From: Acanthochlamys bracteata
Taxonomy: Eukaryota > Streptophyta > Magnoliopsida > Pandanales > Velloziaceae
Assembly: GCA_019914995.1 (NCBI GenBank)
Contig: CM034128.1
Coordinates: 3,474,501-3,538,500, forward strand
DNA: 64,000 nt
Direction of reading: 5' to 3'
The notes under the pieces are model-generated. The model was not told the DNA's origin. It saw only the letters and a program-made list of their open reading frames with translations, and ran no database searches. The position numbers and the translations under genes are program-made. Shown here one piece after another: positions 49,375 to 60,261 of the stretch; the stretch's first letter is position 1; each line of letters opens with the position of its first letter.

Positions 49375-49615
49375 CATAACCTCTCTGCCGCGCACGATAG
49401 AACCAAATCCCTAGTTTCTCTCGGCCGGCCGCGTCTTCGTTTTCGAATCTACGCCGATCGCCGGAATTCTTCTTCAATTCAAGCTCTGTTCAGTTATTCA
49501 CTTCTTATGTTTTAGTTCTTCACTTGAATTTTATATTTAGCCGTGGACCAGTGTCAACGGGCTCGAGAAAATTGTTCTCCGGTGAAGTTCGCGGTAGCTC
49601 TGTTGATGTACGTGT
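49375..49615 (+). promoter_or_regulatory. Orphan leader/promoter-like segment
   Basis: A locally GC-rich, pyrimidine-rich stretch (CTCTCTGCCGCGCACG, TCTCTCGGCCGGCCGCG, CGCCGATCGCCGGAATTC) reads like a plant 5' UTR exon but is followed by no coding exon for over 4 kb. It may be the leader of a non-coding RNA, a distant alternative first exon of the LeuRS gene, or the remaining 5' end of a lost gene. Confidence 0.35.
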
Positions 49616-50413
49616 AAAATCTCGCTCTTTTCTTCTCTCTCTTGTGAATTGGTAGAGATAGATCACATATTATCTGTTTCATTTTTCTGTTGATCGATTC
49701 TCTATGTGTAATTTTTGTTTTTCAATTTTGGCTTATATGTGCAATTTAGCTTATGGATGTTGGACTTCGATTCAGATAAATGTTCTACAGATTTGATTTA
49801 TGATTAGTTTTTATTTGATTTGCATGTAACTGAAATTGATAAGAGTGATATGTGGATGGCATGGTTTGAGCTGATTGCTGAGCTCTTATCCCTGTGTATA
49901 TCCTGAAGACATGAATATGACTGAGTGAGATTAATAGGGATGAACAAGTGAAGCTGATTGAGTGAATTGAATATGGGTAAGACAGTAGCCAGTAGGAAAA
50001 AAAATGTTTGAAAAAAATTGTTGTTACTTGTTTGCATTGTTGTGCAGAAAGGTTTTTTTTGTATAGTATTTTTACTTGTTTTCCTTCTGCATTTTTTTGT
50101 CAAGTCTTGCTTAGTTAAAAGTTATGTAGTTATGTGCAAGTAGCATTCTTCATTCCGCATTTCTGTTCTTATCTTATGATGTTTATGTACTTAGCAATTT
50201 GCATTCTTCATTCTGCATGTGTGCTCTGATTTTTCTAGTCCTCTGCATTTCTGCTCTGGTTTTTATGTAGTGATGTTTAAACCAGAAAATACTTTGGTTT
50301 TTCTGCATTCCTGCAATTCTGTCTGGATTCTAGAAACCAGAAAATGCTCTAGTTTTTCTGCAAGTGCACATGTTTATGTACTGGATATGTAGATGTTTAT
50401 GTAATGATGTTTA

Positions 50414-50643
50414 GGGTGTGTTTACTTTGATGTTAAACTCACTTTTTAGAAGTGAGTTTATAAAAATAAATTTTAAATTAAAAGTATTTAATAAAAAATA
50501 AGTTTTTAACATTTATTTAGCATTAAAAGGTGAGTTTTAAAATTGAATTTTTAACGGAAAAATTTATTTTAAGTTTTGTATTTTATTTTAAGTTAAATGT
50601 GAGTCTTTAAAAAAGTGAGTTTGGTGGATTGGTAAACAAGCCC
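50414..50643. mobile_element. Tourist/Harbinger-like MITE
   Basis: A 230-bp element bounded by TTA at 50411-50413 and 50644-50646. Left end GGGTGTGTTTAC; right end GTAAACAAGCCC (GGGCTTGTTTAC on the other strand). The interior is AT-rich with AAAAGTGAGTTT words near both ends. Ends and target site match the elements at 970-1207 and 59250-59517. Confidence 0.72.
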
Positions 50644-51769
50644 TTATGTAAAGAGGACAAATCAATAGGAAATGCTATTTGCTTCTTCAATTGAATCATT
50701 GAAAAAATAAGTTGATCACGAAGAAAGTCTTTTGTGTAATGAAAACAGCACTGGAACAGCACTGGAAACCACAAAATGATTCGAGTTCTGTAATGATGTT
50801 TATGTAAGCTACACATGTTACTTTTGTTATGTGCATAATGTTCGTGTTTCACATAGAGCACAATTAATCAGAGAGAAGTCAAGAGAAAAGAATGGTACTA
50901 ATGGAAATAGTTGAAACTAGTTGTAAGTCTATCATTCTTTGCTGTTACAGGGGTCAGACAGGGGTTTCCAGCACTAGTTGTAACTTGTGAGACATGTTCA
51001 CATTCTATCTTTGCTACTAGTTGAAACTAGCAAACTAGTTTTAAGTCTATCGACCTGTTACAATGTCAGCTTTTGAAAATTTTTGTATACTGCGTAGGGG
51101 TCTCCAGTACTTCTGTTCTGTTATGTTCAGACTTCAGAGAGACTTTGAATGCTACTTCTGATGACTCTGGTCATTTGGTGACTGCAACACAGTATGAGAA
51201 AACTTTTTAGTATGAAGTATGAAAAGAGGAGGGAGCTTTAAAAATTTTTTTTGCTGTTACTGCAAAGCAATAAGCCTATCGTTGTTGCTCAAAAATATTA
51301 TCACATTGTAAGATATTATTTGCAATTTTTACAAATATTATCTAAAGTTTATAGATATTAAAACGAGTTTAACAAAATGATTGATAAGCAAAATCTTACG
51401 ATTTTACGATCCTACTTAGGTGGAGCGATCCTAATTAAAATATTATCTTGACAACGGTGCATGTTACTGGTTACATTTCAATTATGCATGCATACGATTA
51501 TGATAACATTAAAGATATTAGGCATAGCATGTTCATTATGTGGAAAATCTGTTCTATTGCATTTACTTATTAAGAATTGGATTGGTATGGGATGATATAG
51601 GACTTGACAAGTATTGCCATAATTTATTGTATTATGGATGCTTAGATGAGATATTGATATCGGTGGATTCCAGAGCATACTGGAAACTTAGAGATACTGA
51701 TTTAGCCGGTAGGTTCCAGAGTACTAAACCTAAACTCATCGGCCCTTTATATTTTACGGTCTAAAGTAC

Positions 51770-52510
51770 ATCCAGGTTTCGCGTGAGATTAAGCAACTAC
51801 AGCATGGAGAGCATTAACAAAAATTTGCTTAAATTAACGCTGAGATTGGAGTTGCAGAATATGAGGTGAGAGGGGGATCCATCTGGATCAAATGGATTAA
51901 TTTTTGATAGTGACCGTGGTTGCGCTTATAATGCTTGGGCAAATGTTTGTCAATTTGACGCCGTCGTTGCTTCTTAATTAGTTATAAACCAACAAAATAT
52001 CAATACTTCTAATATAGTATCAGAGCTTATAAATCTGAACTCATAGGATTTCTAAAGTGGCAGCTTAATGTAGATACCAATTTCGTGTGAGGGTAGGCAA
52101 CATCAACACAGAGAGCATTAGCAAAAATTTGTTGAAATTAATATTGAGGTCGAGATTGCAAATATTGGATGAGAGTAGCATCTGTTTGCATAATATGGCT
52201 TAGTTCTCGATTTTGGCCATGGTTGTGTTCTTAAATCTCTGTGAATGTCATGCAATTTGAAGCCATCATTGCTAGATAATTAGCTGGGAACCAATAAAAT
52301 ATCAATGTTTTCATCATAATATCAGAGTTAATAAACATTTATATCCATTTTTCGCTTGAGGGTAAGTAACTGCAGCACGGAGAGCATTAGTAAAAATTTG
52401 TTAGAATGGATGCTGTGGATGGAGTTATAGAATATTAAATGAGAAGGGTGCATCCGGATCAAATGGATTTGTTCTTGATGGTTTCCATAGTTGTGTTTTA
52501 ATGATTCTGT
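51770..52510 (+). repeat. Three diverged tandem copies of a ~270-300 bp unit, each with a primer-binding-site-like word
   Basis: The anchor GAGAGCATTA-CAAAAATTTG occurs at about 51807, 52111 and 52380 (spacings 304 and 269 bp). Each unit continues with ATGAG/GGATGAGAG, CATC-GGATCAAATGG and GTGAATGT or AAATGTTTGTCAATTTG. Copies 1 and 2 then reach CCAA(C/T)AAAATATCAAT followed by AATAT(A)-TATCAGAG. TATCAGAGC is the core of the initiator-Met primer site used by copia retrotransposons, so these may be decayed LTR-end plus primer-site units. No gag or pol was found. Confidence 0.65.
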
Positions 52511-53214
52511 AAATATCGGACGGGGTGAAGTTGATTCCTTGTTATGTTGAGGTTTGAGTGTGTGAGTTCTTTGAGAGGAATCTGCTTGAAAAATGTTTTT
52601 GGAGTCAGGATTGATCTCAGCATATTGTATTTGCTTGTCTGTTGCACGAGTGTTTTGTCTCATCATCATGGTGGAGGCACTCACTTTGTTGCTCTAGTCT
52701 TTGAGATAAACTTCCTTTGTTGTGAAATATTGATAAGGGTCGTGTGTCTTGTGAGTAACTCAAGGACATAATTTTCCGTGAATAGCATTTACTATGAAAC
52801 TGATGATTGGACCTGCAACCATGGTTTCCCTCGTTGTCTATGAATTGCAGTCTACAAATGCAATGATGCTTATTTTTATGATTTAGGAAACTGATCTATG
52901 TTAGATGTAAAAGCAAGAAGTCCATATCTCATGTCTTGCAAGAATTTCCTTGCTTTGATTTTGTGTAGCATGCAGGATGGTCAGTTAGCTTCATCTTGAT
53001 CTATGTAGCAACCTCTTACTGCATACAGGTTCTAATGGCGCATTAATTGCAGTACCTTTTTTTGTTAATTACATATGCGAACCAACCCTGTTGATATGCA
53101 ACGTGTGATTTAGACTAGTAGTGAAAGCTAGTCTTTTATTTGACATGACATTTTATTTGTCTTGACTCCATCTAGTGGGATGAGCTTTCCTTTAATCTTT
53201 TTTTTCCTTTAAGT

Positions 53215-53328
53215 AGGGTTGAGGAGAATCGCTAAAACCCTTCTTCTTCATCTCCTGGCTTCCTTCCTACGTTTTCGATTACCGCGGCCACCGGTTCACT
53301 CTGCTGTCCTTCGATTTTATCTCTCCAG
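53215..53328 (+). promoter_or_regulatory. Leader exon of the leucyl-tRNA synthetase gene with telo-box core
   Basis: A pyrimidine-rich stretch (CTTCTTCTTCATCTCC, CTTCCTTCC) ends at TCTCCAG|GTCTGC (donor at 53329). It carries AAACCCT at 53235-53241, a telo-box core often found in plant translation genes. Acceptor candidates are CCCCCTCAG at 53999 and TTTTCAG at 53950, so the leader intron would be about 0.6-0.7 kb and end just before the ATG exon. Confidence 0.5.
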
Positions 53329-54024
53329 GTCTGCTTTCAATCGATCACAAGATCTTTTTTTTGTTTTTTAAATTCACTTCATAAGTTTCATTATGTTAAG
53401 TAATGGAATTGTTTAAATTGAAGAAATGAGATCTGAATATCTGCTGATTTTTCTTTCCATTTAGCTCCCAAGTGTCAACTTGGTAGGAGTTTAGAATTTG
53501 TTTTATTTTTTCTCTTAAAACTTGGATGTTCAATGAGTTTGAAGTTGATTTTTTATGGCAAATTATCTTATTTACAATACATGAGATCTGGAGAATAGAG
53601 AGATAATTAGATTTAGTTGAAGGTAAAGAGGTTATTCATTCATATTACTGCCTCTTTTTTGCTACATCCATGACTAACCAGGTCATGTTTGATTAATTAC
53701 CTGAGTTTCGTTTGTGTTTTATACAGTTGAATTGACATGGTGTGTCCTTTTAAATAATTTAATATGACATGTTGGAGAAGTGCGGGTTTTTATGGTGTTT
53801 TTTAAAGTTATTGCTAATGAGGCAAATATGTAAGTGCTGCAGCTTGTAAGCAACTCCTGCCTTAATACCAAAACTGACCCTCTCTTTTGCTTGATGAAAT
53901 GATTGTTGCATTTGCTTTGAATACATTTTTGTTGTACTGGTTGTTTTCAGAGAGACTGATCAATGTGTAGGCTAATCGCACCTATTTGTGCCCCCTCAGG
54001 TCTCAACAATTCCACTCTAGTGAA

Positions 54025-57000
54025 ATGGCATCAAATGCTGAAGGAGGAAAGAGTTTTGCAAGGAGAGATCTCCTCTTGAAGATACAATCTGACATCCAGA
54101 AGCGATGGGAGGAGCATGAGGTCTTCAAGGCTGCGTCAAAGGATAAGCCCCCGGAACCAGGAGAGAAGTTCTTTGGCAACTTTCCCTACCCTTACATGAA
54201 TGGAACTTTACATCTTGGGCATGCGTTCTCTCTTTCAAAGCTTGAATTTGCCTCTGCATATCATAGATTATGTGGTCGTAATGTCCTCTTGCCTTTTGGT
54301 TTTCACTGCACTGGAATGCCCATCAAGGCCTCAGCTGACAAACTTGCTCGTGAGATTGAGTTGTATGGGAATCCACCTGTGTTCCCATCTGAGAATGATT
54401 CATCTGCAGAAGCAGTTGAAGAAGCAAAACCCGAAGAAGGCAATGTTGTTGCCCCTGATAAATTCAAGAGCAAGAGGTCGAAGGCAGCAGCTAAGTCAGT
54501 TGGAGACAAGCCCCAGTGGGAGATCATGAGGAGCTTTGGGCTCTCAGATAGTGAGATTGCTAAGTTTAAAGACCCATATCACTGGCTGAGCCATTTTCCT
54601 CCTATTGCTATGGAAGATCTTAAGGCTTTTGGGTTGGGATGTGACTGGAGGCGTTCGTTTATAACAACCGACATGAATCCATTCTATGATTCATTTGTAC
54701 GATGGCAGATGAGGAAATTGAAGAGCATGGGAAAGATTGTGAAGGATAAGAGGTACACCATCTACTCCCCATTGGATGGGCAGCCATGTGCTGACCATGA
54801 TAGAGCTTCTGGTGAGGGAGTTCAGCCACAAGATTATGTTTTGATTAAGATTGAGGTGCTACCTCCATTTTCTTCCAAAATGAAAGCCTTGGAAGGAAGA
54901 AGAGTGTTCTTAGCTGCTGCAACTCTGAGGCCCGAAACTATGTATGGGCAAACTAATTGTTGGGTTTTACCTGACGGAAAGTATGGGGCTTTTGAAATTA
55001 ATGAAACAGATGTTTTCATTATAACTAAGAGAGCTGCTCTTAATCTTGCATTCCAGGAACTCTCGAAGACACCGCAGGAACCAAGTTGCTTGCTGGAGTT
55101 GTCTGGTCATGACTTGACTGGCCTTCGTTTAAAGTCCCCTCTGGCTTTCAATGAGATAATCTATTCACTTCCGATGCTTACAATATTGACAGATAAAGGT
55201 ACAGGGATAGTTACTAGTGTGCCGAGTGACTCTCCAGATGACTACATGGCTTTGCAAGATTTAAAGTCAAAACCTGCTTTGCGATCCAAGTTTGGGGTCC
55301 AGGATGAGTGGGTGATGCCATTTGAGGTGATACCGATCATCAATATTCCGGAATTTGGAGACAAATCAGCAGAAAAAGTGTGCATAGATCTCAAGATCAA
55401 AAGCCAGAATGACAAGGAGAAGCTTGCAGAAGCAAAAAAGCTGACATACTTGAAAGGTTTTAATGATGGTACAATGCTGGTCGGGGAGTTTAAGGGACAG
55501 AAGGTAAAAGATGCGAAGCCTATGATTAGAGACCTCCTTCTTGAGACTGGCCAGGCAGTAATGTACAGTGAACCTGAGAAGAAAGTCATGTCAAGATCTG
55601 GTGATGAGTGTGTGGTGGCTCTCACTGACCAGTGGTATATAACATATGGTGAAAAAGATTGGAGAGAGAAAACAGAGGACTGCCTCAAAAACATGAATCT
55701 CTATTCTGAAGAAGCAAAGCATGTTTTCGAGCATACTTTAGGTTGGCTGAGTCAGTGGGCATGTTCACGGTCATTTGGCCTTGGCACCCATCTGCCTTGG
55801 GATGAGCAATTCCTTGTAGAGTCACTGTCTGATTCAACCCTTTACATGGCATACTACACTGTTGCTCATCTGCTTCAGAAGGGGGACTTGTACGGTTCAG
55901 ATACCTCTTCTGTTAAGCCAGAGCAGATGACGGATGAAGTCTGGGACTATATTTTCTGTGGTGGACCATCTCCTAAATCAGATATACCATCAGCTCTCCT
56001 CAACAACATGAAGCAAGAGTTTGAATATTGGTACCCCTTTGATCTTCGTGTATCTGGTAAGGATCTTATCCAGAATCATCTCACGTTTTGCATCTATAAC
56101 CACACTGCTCTTCTCCCCAAACACCATTGGCCTCGTGGCTTTAGATGCAATGGCCACATAATGCTCAACTCTGAGAAGATGTCCAAGTCTACTGGGAATT
56201 TCAGGACACTCCGCCAAGCGATAGAGGAGTTCTCTTCTGATGCTACTAGATTTTCCCTCGCAGATGCAGGGGATGGAATGGATGATGCAAATTTTGTTTT
56301 TGAAACAGCAAATACGGCTATTTTGCGTCTCACCAAGGAACTGGCATGGATGGAAGAAGTGTTGGCTGCAGAGTCATCTCTGCGAACTGGCCTGCCAGCT
56401 ACCTACTCAGATCGTGTGTTTGAAAATGAAATAAATATTGCAATTAAGTTAACTGAACAGAACTACAGTAATTACATGTTCAGAGAAGCCCTTAAGACAG
56501 GTTTTTATGACCTTCAGACTGCAAGAGATGAGTACAGGTTCTCTTGCGGATCAGGGGGCATGAATGCTGGTTTGGTGTCGAAGTTTATGGATGCCCAGAC
56601 TAGACTTATTGCTCCTATATGCCCTCATTATGCTGAGCATGTGTGGCAGGACCTGCTGAAGAAGGATGGCTTTGTTGTCACTGCTGGCTGGCCTGTGGGC
56701 CATGCCCCTGACCTCACTCTTAAGCGTGCTAATAAGTATCTGCAAGACTCGGTATCTTCAATGAGGAAGCTTCTTCAGAAGCAAATATCTGGACCAAAGA
56801 AGCCCAAGAAAGGGTTGGCTACTCCTCCAGCTGAAGAAATTAAGCTGAATGTTGGTCTTATTTATGTCAATAAGCAGTATGATGGTTGGAAAGAGGAATG
56901 CTTAAGGATACTTCAAAGCAAGTTTGACCAAGAGAGTAATAGCTTTTCACCTGACCAAGAGATACAGCAAGCACTAAAAGATAGTAATTTGGGGAGGGAC

Positions 57001-57324
57001 GCCAATTTTAAACAGATTCAGAAGCTTTGCATGCCTTTCTTAAGGTTTAAGAAAGACGAGGCGCTGTCTGTCGGGCCTCAAGCTCTTGATCTGCAGCTTC
57101 CGTTCGATGAATTTGACGTTCTAGTGGAAAACCTAGACTTAATAAAGAGGCAATTAGGTCTTGAGCATGTGGAGATTTTGTCTGCAACAGATGATGCTGA
57201 TCGTAATAAAGCGGGTGCTCACCTATCCCTGCTGAGCCAGAATCCTCCTTCACCAGGAAATCCTGTTTCCATCTTTATGAGCATATCGGATTATCCAAAT
57301 GCTGGTCCTCAGAATGGTGCTTAG
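54025..57324 (+). CDS. Leucyl-tRNA synthetase, cytosolic
   Basis: A single uninterrupted exon of 1099 residues. The open frame runs a little further upstream only to a GTG, so ATG 54025 (MASNAEGGKSFARRD) is the start; it lies 25 bp after a likely splice acceptor. Class Ia synthetase signatures are complete. The HIGH motif is HLGH (63-66, YMNGTLHLGHAFSL) and KMSKS is at 718-722 (SEKMSKSTGNF). Between them are the editing (CP1) domain with LRPETMYGQTN, GTGIVTSVPSDSPDDY and the CACD-like DHDRASGEG region, and a C-terminal extension typical of the archaeal/eukaryotic cytosolic type. It charges tRNA-Leu with leucine for cytosolic translation. Length fits plant cytosolic LeuRS (Arabidopsis At1g09620 is about 1090 residues). 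The intact 3.3-kb frame also shows that the nearby frameshifts are unlikely to be general assembly error. Confidence 0.95.
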   Translation: MASNAEGGKSFARRDLLLKIQSDIQKRWEEHEVFKAASKDKPPEPGEKFFGNFPYPYMNGTLHLGHAFSLSKLEFASAYHRLCGRNVLLPFGFHCTGMPIKASADKLAREIELYGNPPVFPSENDSSAEAVEEAKPEEGNVVAPDKFKSKRSKAAAKSVGDKPQWEIMRSFGLSDSEIAKFKDPYHWLSHFPPIAMEDLKAFGLGCDWRRSFITTDMNPFYDSFVRWQMRKLKSMGKIVKDKRYTIYSPLDGQPCADHDRASGEGVQPQDYVLIKIEVLPPFSSKMKALEGRRVFLAAATLRPETMYGQTNCWVLPDGKYGAFEINETDVFIITKRAALNLAFQELSKTPQEPSCLLELSGHDLTGLRLKSPLAFNEIIYSLPMLTILTDKGTGIVTSVPSDSPDDYMALQDLKSKPALRSKFGVQDEWVMPFEVIPIINIPEFGDKSAEKVCIDLKIKSQNDKEKLAEAKKLTYLKGFNDGTMLVGEFKGQKVKDAKPMIRDLLLETGQAVMYSEPEKKVMSRSGDECVVALTDQWYITYGEKDWREKTEDCLKNMNLYSEEAKHVFEHTLGWLSQWACSRSFGLGTHLPWDEQFLVESLSDSTLYMAYYTVAHLLQKGDLYGSDTSSVKPEQMTDEVWDYIFCGGPSPKSDIPSALLNNMKQEFEYWYPFDLRVSGKDLIQNHLTFCIYNHTALLPKHHWPRGFRCNGHIMLNSEKMSKSTGNFRTLRQAIEEFSSDATRFSLADAGDGMDDANFVFETANTAILRLTKELAWMEEVLAAESSLRTGLPATYSDRVFENEINIAIKLTEQNYSNYMFREALKTGFYDLQTARDEYRFSCGSGGMNAGLVSKFMDAQTRLIAPICPHYAEHVWQDLLKKDGFVVTAGWPVGHAPDLTLKRANKYLQDSVSSMRKLLQKQISGPKKPKKGLATPPAEEIKLNVGLIYVNKQYDGWKEECLRILQSKFDQESNSFSPDQEIQQALKDSNLGRDANFKQIQKLCMPFLRFKKDEALSVGPQALDLQLPFDEFDVLVENLDLIKRQLGLEHVEILSATDDADRNKAGAHLSLLSQNPPSPGNPVSIFMSISDYPNAGPQNGA

Positions 57325-60257
57325 AAATCCTTTATGGGAAAAATTCAGGTCAGTAGCTGCCACCTTCCATATAATGCAACTGTTTGGTGTAGATGCATGT
57401 GCAGGTATTGATTGATTATGATTATCCTCTCTCAAAATTATGATCTGTTTGTAAACTGTTTCTTGGTATATGGCCTCTTCCTTGTAGACTTGTAGTGCGG
57501 TAGCTTAGAATTCAGTATATCCCTCGCTGCAGTTTGCATAAGTATTTATTTTGGTCCAATTCTACACGACTCGATGCCCTTCTGTATAAACTATTTTGTG
57601 GTGTTTTTATTTTGCAAGAGGTGATAAAGTTCTTCCAAGTTTAACTTGTTTAAGAAAATATTGATTAATTTTGAAAATTATAACCTACATAATGCCGTCA
57701 TTATTTTGAAACTTTGAATATAAGTGAACCAACAGTTATGCTTTTAGAATGTGTTCCTTGTAATAACTCTTAAAAGGAGTTCCAAAGAATTCATCACTTC
57801 TCACATAGATGATTGTTAAGGAGCACCTGTTATCTTTTTCACTTTCATGTTCATACTTAAATCTCCTGTGCTATGTGGACTGTATTTCTAATTTGATGCT
57901 TCTGTATCTTAGGTGTGGTCCTGCAGTATCAACTCACAGCATGCATGCACTCTCCTGTCGGAATCAGAGTATTTGCACTAAACCTGACTGCTGTGAGCCC
58001 AGAGCAGAAAACGGAACTAAAACAGCAACTAGACTGCAGGAGTGTCAACAGTGGCAGAACATTCCTGAGCTCTGGCAGAGTTCTGGTCTGGCTGTAATTG
58101 CTACTGGTAGAAGTTGTAACAGCATTTGAAATTTTCTGTTATAGAAGATGTCATTGATTAAGGGCATGTAGTGTTTATTATTTAAGTACTGTTTCATTTT
58201 TCAGGTTAGGATTAGTTAGCGTTAGATTTAACATTGCTGATGATATATGTGGTTTGTGGCTCTCATAGTCACCGCTGTTTATGTCAGGGAACGTCGAATA
58301 TGTTTGGTAGCTTTTCTTCTCGCTGTTGTATATCAAACTTTGATAAGCACAGCTTTTATTAGAGAAGGTTTTTTGCTCGTTTGAAGTTAGTTATGCTGGA
58401 GAAAGTAATGCTAGTAGTACTTGGAGTTCATAGAATGGTAATCATAAATCATAAACCGTTACCATTTGATGTGGTAAACTTAGGTGTGGTAATTTAGATC
58501 AGTAGATTAATTTTAAATTAATTTATTTAATAATTAGATTAAATTCGTTTAATTTTAATTTTGATTTATAAATTTATTCAGCTTTAAAATTGTTAATTTT
58601 AATTCAATTTATTAATAATCAAATCAAATTCGAATTGATTTATTTAATAATTAAAATTATTAATTATTAAATTATATATTTTAAATTTTAGCGGTATTAT
58701 AAGATCAGTTGTAATGAAAGTATATGATGTTTTTAACAAAATTTTGATAAAAATTTATACGAAATTTAAATTCGTCATTACATAAACACTTAAATAGTAA
58801 TACTTTCGATAATATTATTATATTATATTATAATATTTTATTAAAATATAAAAATAACAATTAATTATAAATATTATATAATTTAATAATTTATAAATTA
58901 TTATTATTGATTATTTTTATTACTAATATTGTAATATAAGAAAAGAAAAAAATTAAATATTATTTCTTCAAAATATGATAATTAAGATTGGTAGATCAAT
59001 TTTAAATTAATCCGATCGATCTATTTAATAATCGAGTCAAATTCGCTCAATTTTAACTTAACTCATATATTTATATAAGTCAAATATTCTAATTCTAATT
59101 TTAATTAAATAAGTTAGTTTCGAATTGTATTTTCAGATCGGATTATATATTATTATTCCTAGTTAAATTTATAAGCAAATTGTATGAATTCGATTTTAAA
59201 ATTGCCAAACTCAACAACATCGTGTGAACTTTTGAAATTACAGCAATAAGAGCCTGTTTATTTTGAGATTAAATTTAATTTTTTGAAGTTAGTTTGTAAA
59301 AAGTAAATTATTAAAAATGAGTTTGATAAAATATAATTTTTTTGTGTTTATTTGTATTAAAAGTGAGTTTAAAAATAAATTTTTTAGTTTTAAAATTTGA
59401 ATTTTGAAAATGAGTTTTTGGTTGAAAATTTTAGTATAAATTTTGTGTTTATTTTAATTTAAAAGTGAATTAAAAGTTAAAAATTAATATAAATTTAGAG
59501 CATAGGCAAACAAATTTTAAGTGACGCAGAGCTAAATACATTTATAGTTTCTCTTTGTTATAGTTTTAGTTTAATCCCTAAATTACAGCGACAAAGCAAC
59601 TAGCTTCCTGATTAAACTGTCCTTCATTAAATTATCTAAAAATCCATTTAACGCCTAATAATTTGATCAATTAATGTTAACTATACTCATCATTAGAACC
59701 TGATGTAGGATTTCTTTTAAATAAATGATGATGATAATAAAAATAATGATAATGAAAGAAAAGAAAAGGACTGAGAATTGCAGCAACAGCGTTTGTCTGG
59801 AGTTGCCGGAGCAACAAACAGACACAGACACCACCGATACCACTCACTGTTGTCATATTATCCAAAATCAAACTAATATAATTCGTAATATATATAGAGA
59901 GTATTTAGAAATACTTTTGAAATAAATTTTTTTAAATTTTTATGAAAAATAAAATAAATAATAATAATAAATTTATTATGTAAATTTTTTTATTATCATT
60001 CGCTCAAAAATGTCTACTTATTCCAAAGTGCCAAAGCGATGCCCAGTTCCGTGTTTAATATATATGCATGAACTGTGATAAGGATATTGACTTGCGTACA
60101 AACAAAAGCTTTATTGACTGGAAAGCTTAGAAGCTTTATGTTTTGTAGTTCTCTGCTACCTTTCTTAATGCAGTGCTCGCAATCTTTCATCAGATAAGCA
60201 AAGTTTGTGCTGAAATGTACAGTGACATAGCTACTTTGCAAATTATGGACACCATAT
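57325..60257. other. Intergenic; 3' flank of LeuRS and AT-rich repeats
   Basis: LeuRS 3' UTR, then a small unassigned frame (57915-58097, HSPVGIRVFALNLTAVSPEQ). After that there is very AT-rich DNA (58480-59180) sharing words with the element at 6166-6684, and a MITE at 59250-59517. No gene recognised. Confidence 0.4.
59250..59517. mobile_element. Tourist/Harbinger-like MITE
   Basis: A 268-bp element bounded by TAA at 59247-59249 and 59518-59520. Left end GAGCCTGTTTATTTTGAG; the right end, read on the other strand, is AAATTTGTTTGCCTATGCTC. The inverted repeats are weak, but target site, length, AT-rich interior and AAAAGTGAGTTTAAA words match the element at 50414-50643. Confidence 0.5.
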
Positions 60258-60261
60258 TTCT

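Larger units (their letters stand above)
49616..53214. other. Intergenic, repeat-rich, no gene seen
   Basis: Contains a MITE (50414-50643), a three-copy diverged tandem repeat (51770-52510), and recurring ATGTTTATGTA / CTGCATTTCTGC words around 50170-50420. No reading frame of interest was found. Confidence 0.45.

Noticed and set aside
57915-58097. 60-codon frame after the LeuRS gene
   Set aside because: Short, unassigned, and likely within 3' flanking sequence.
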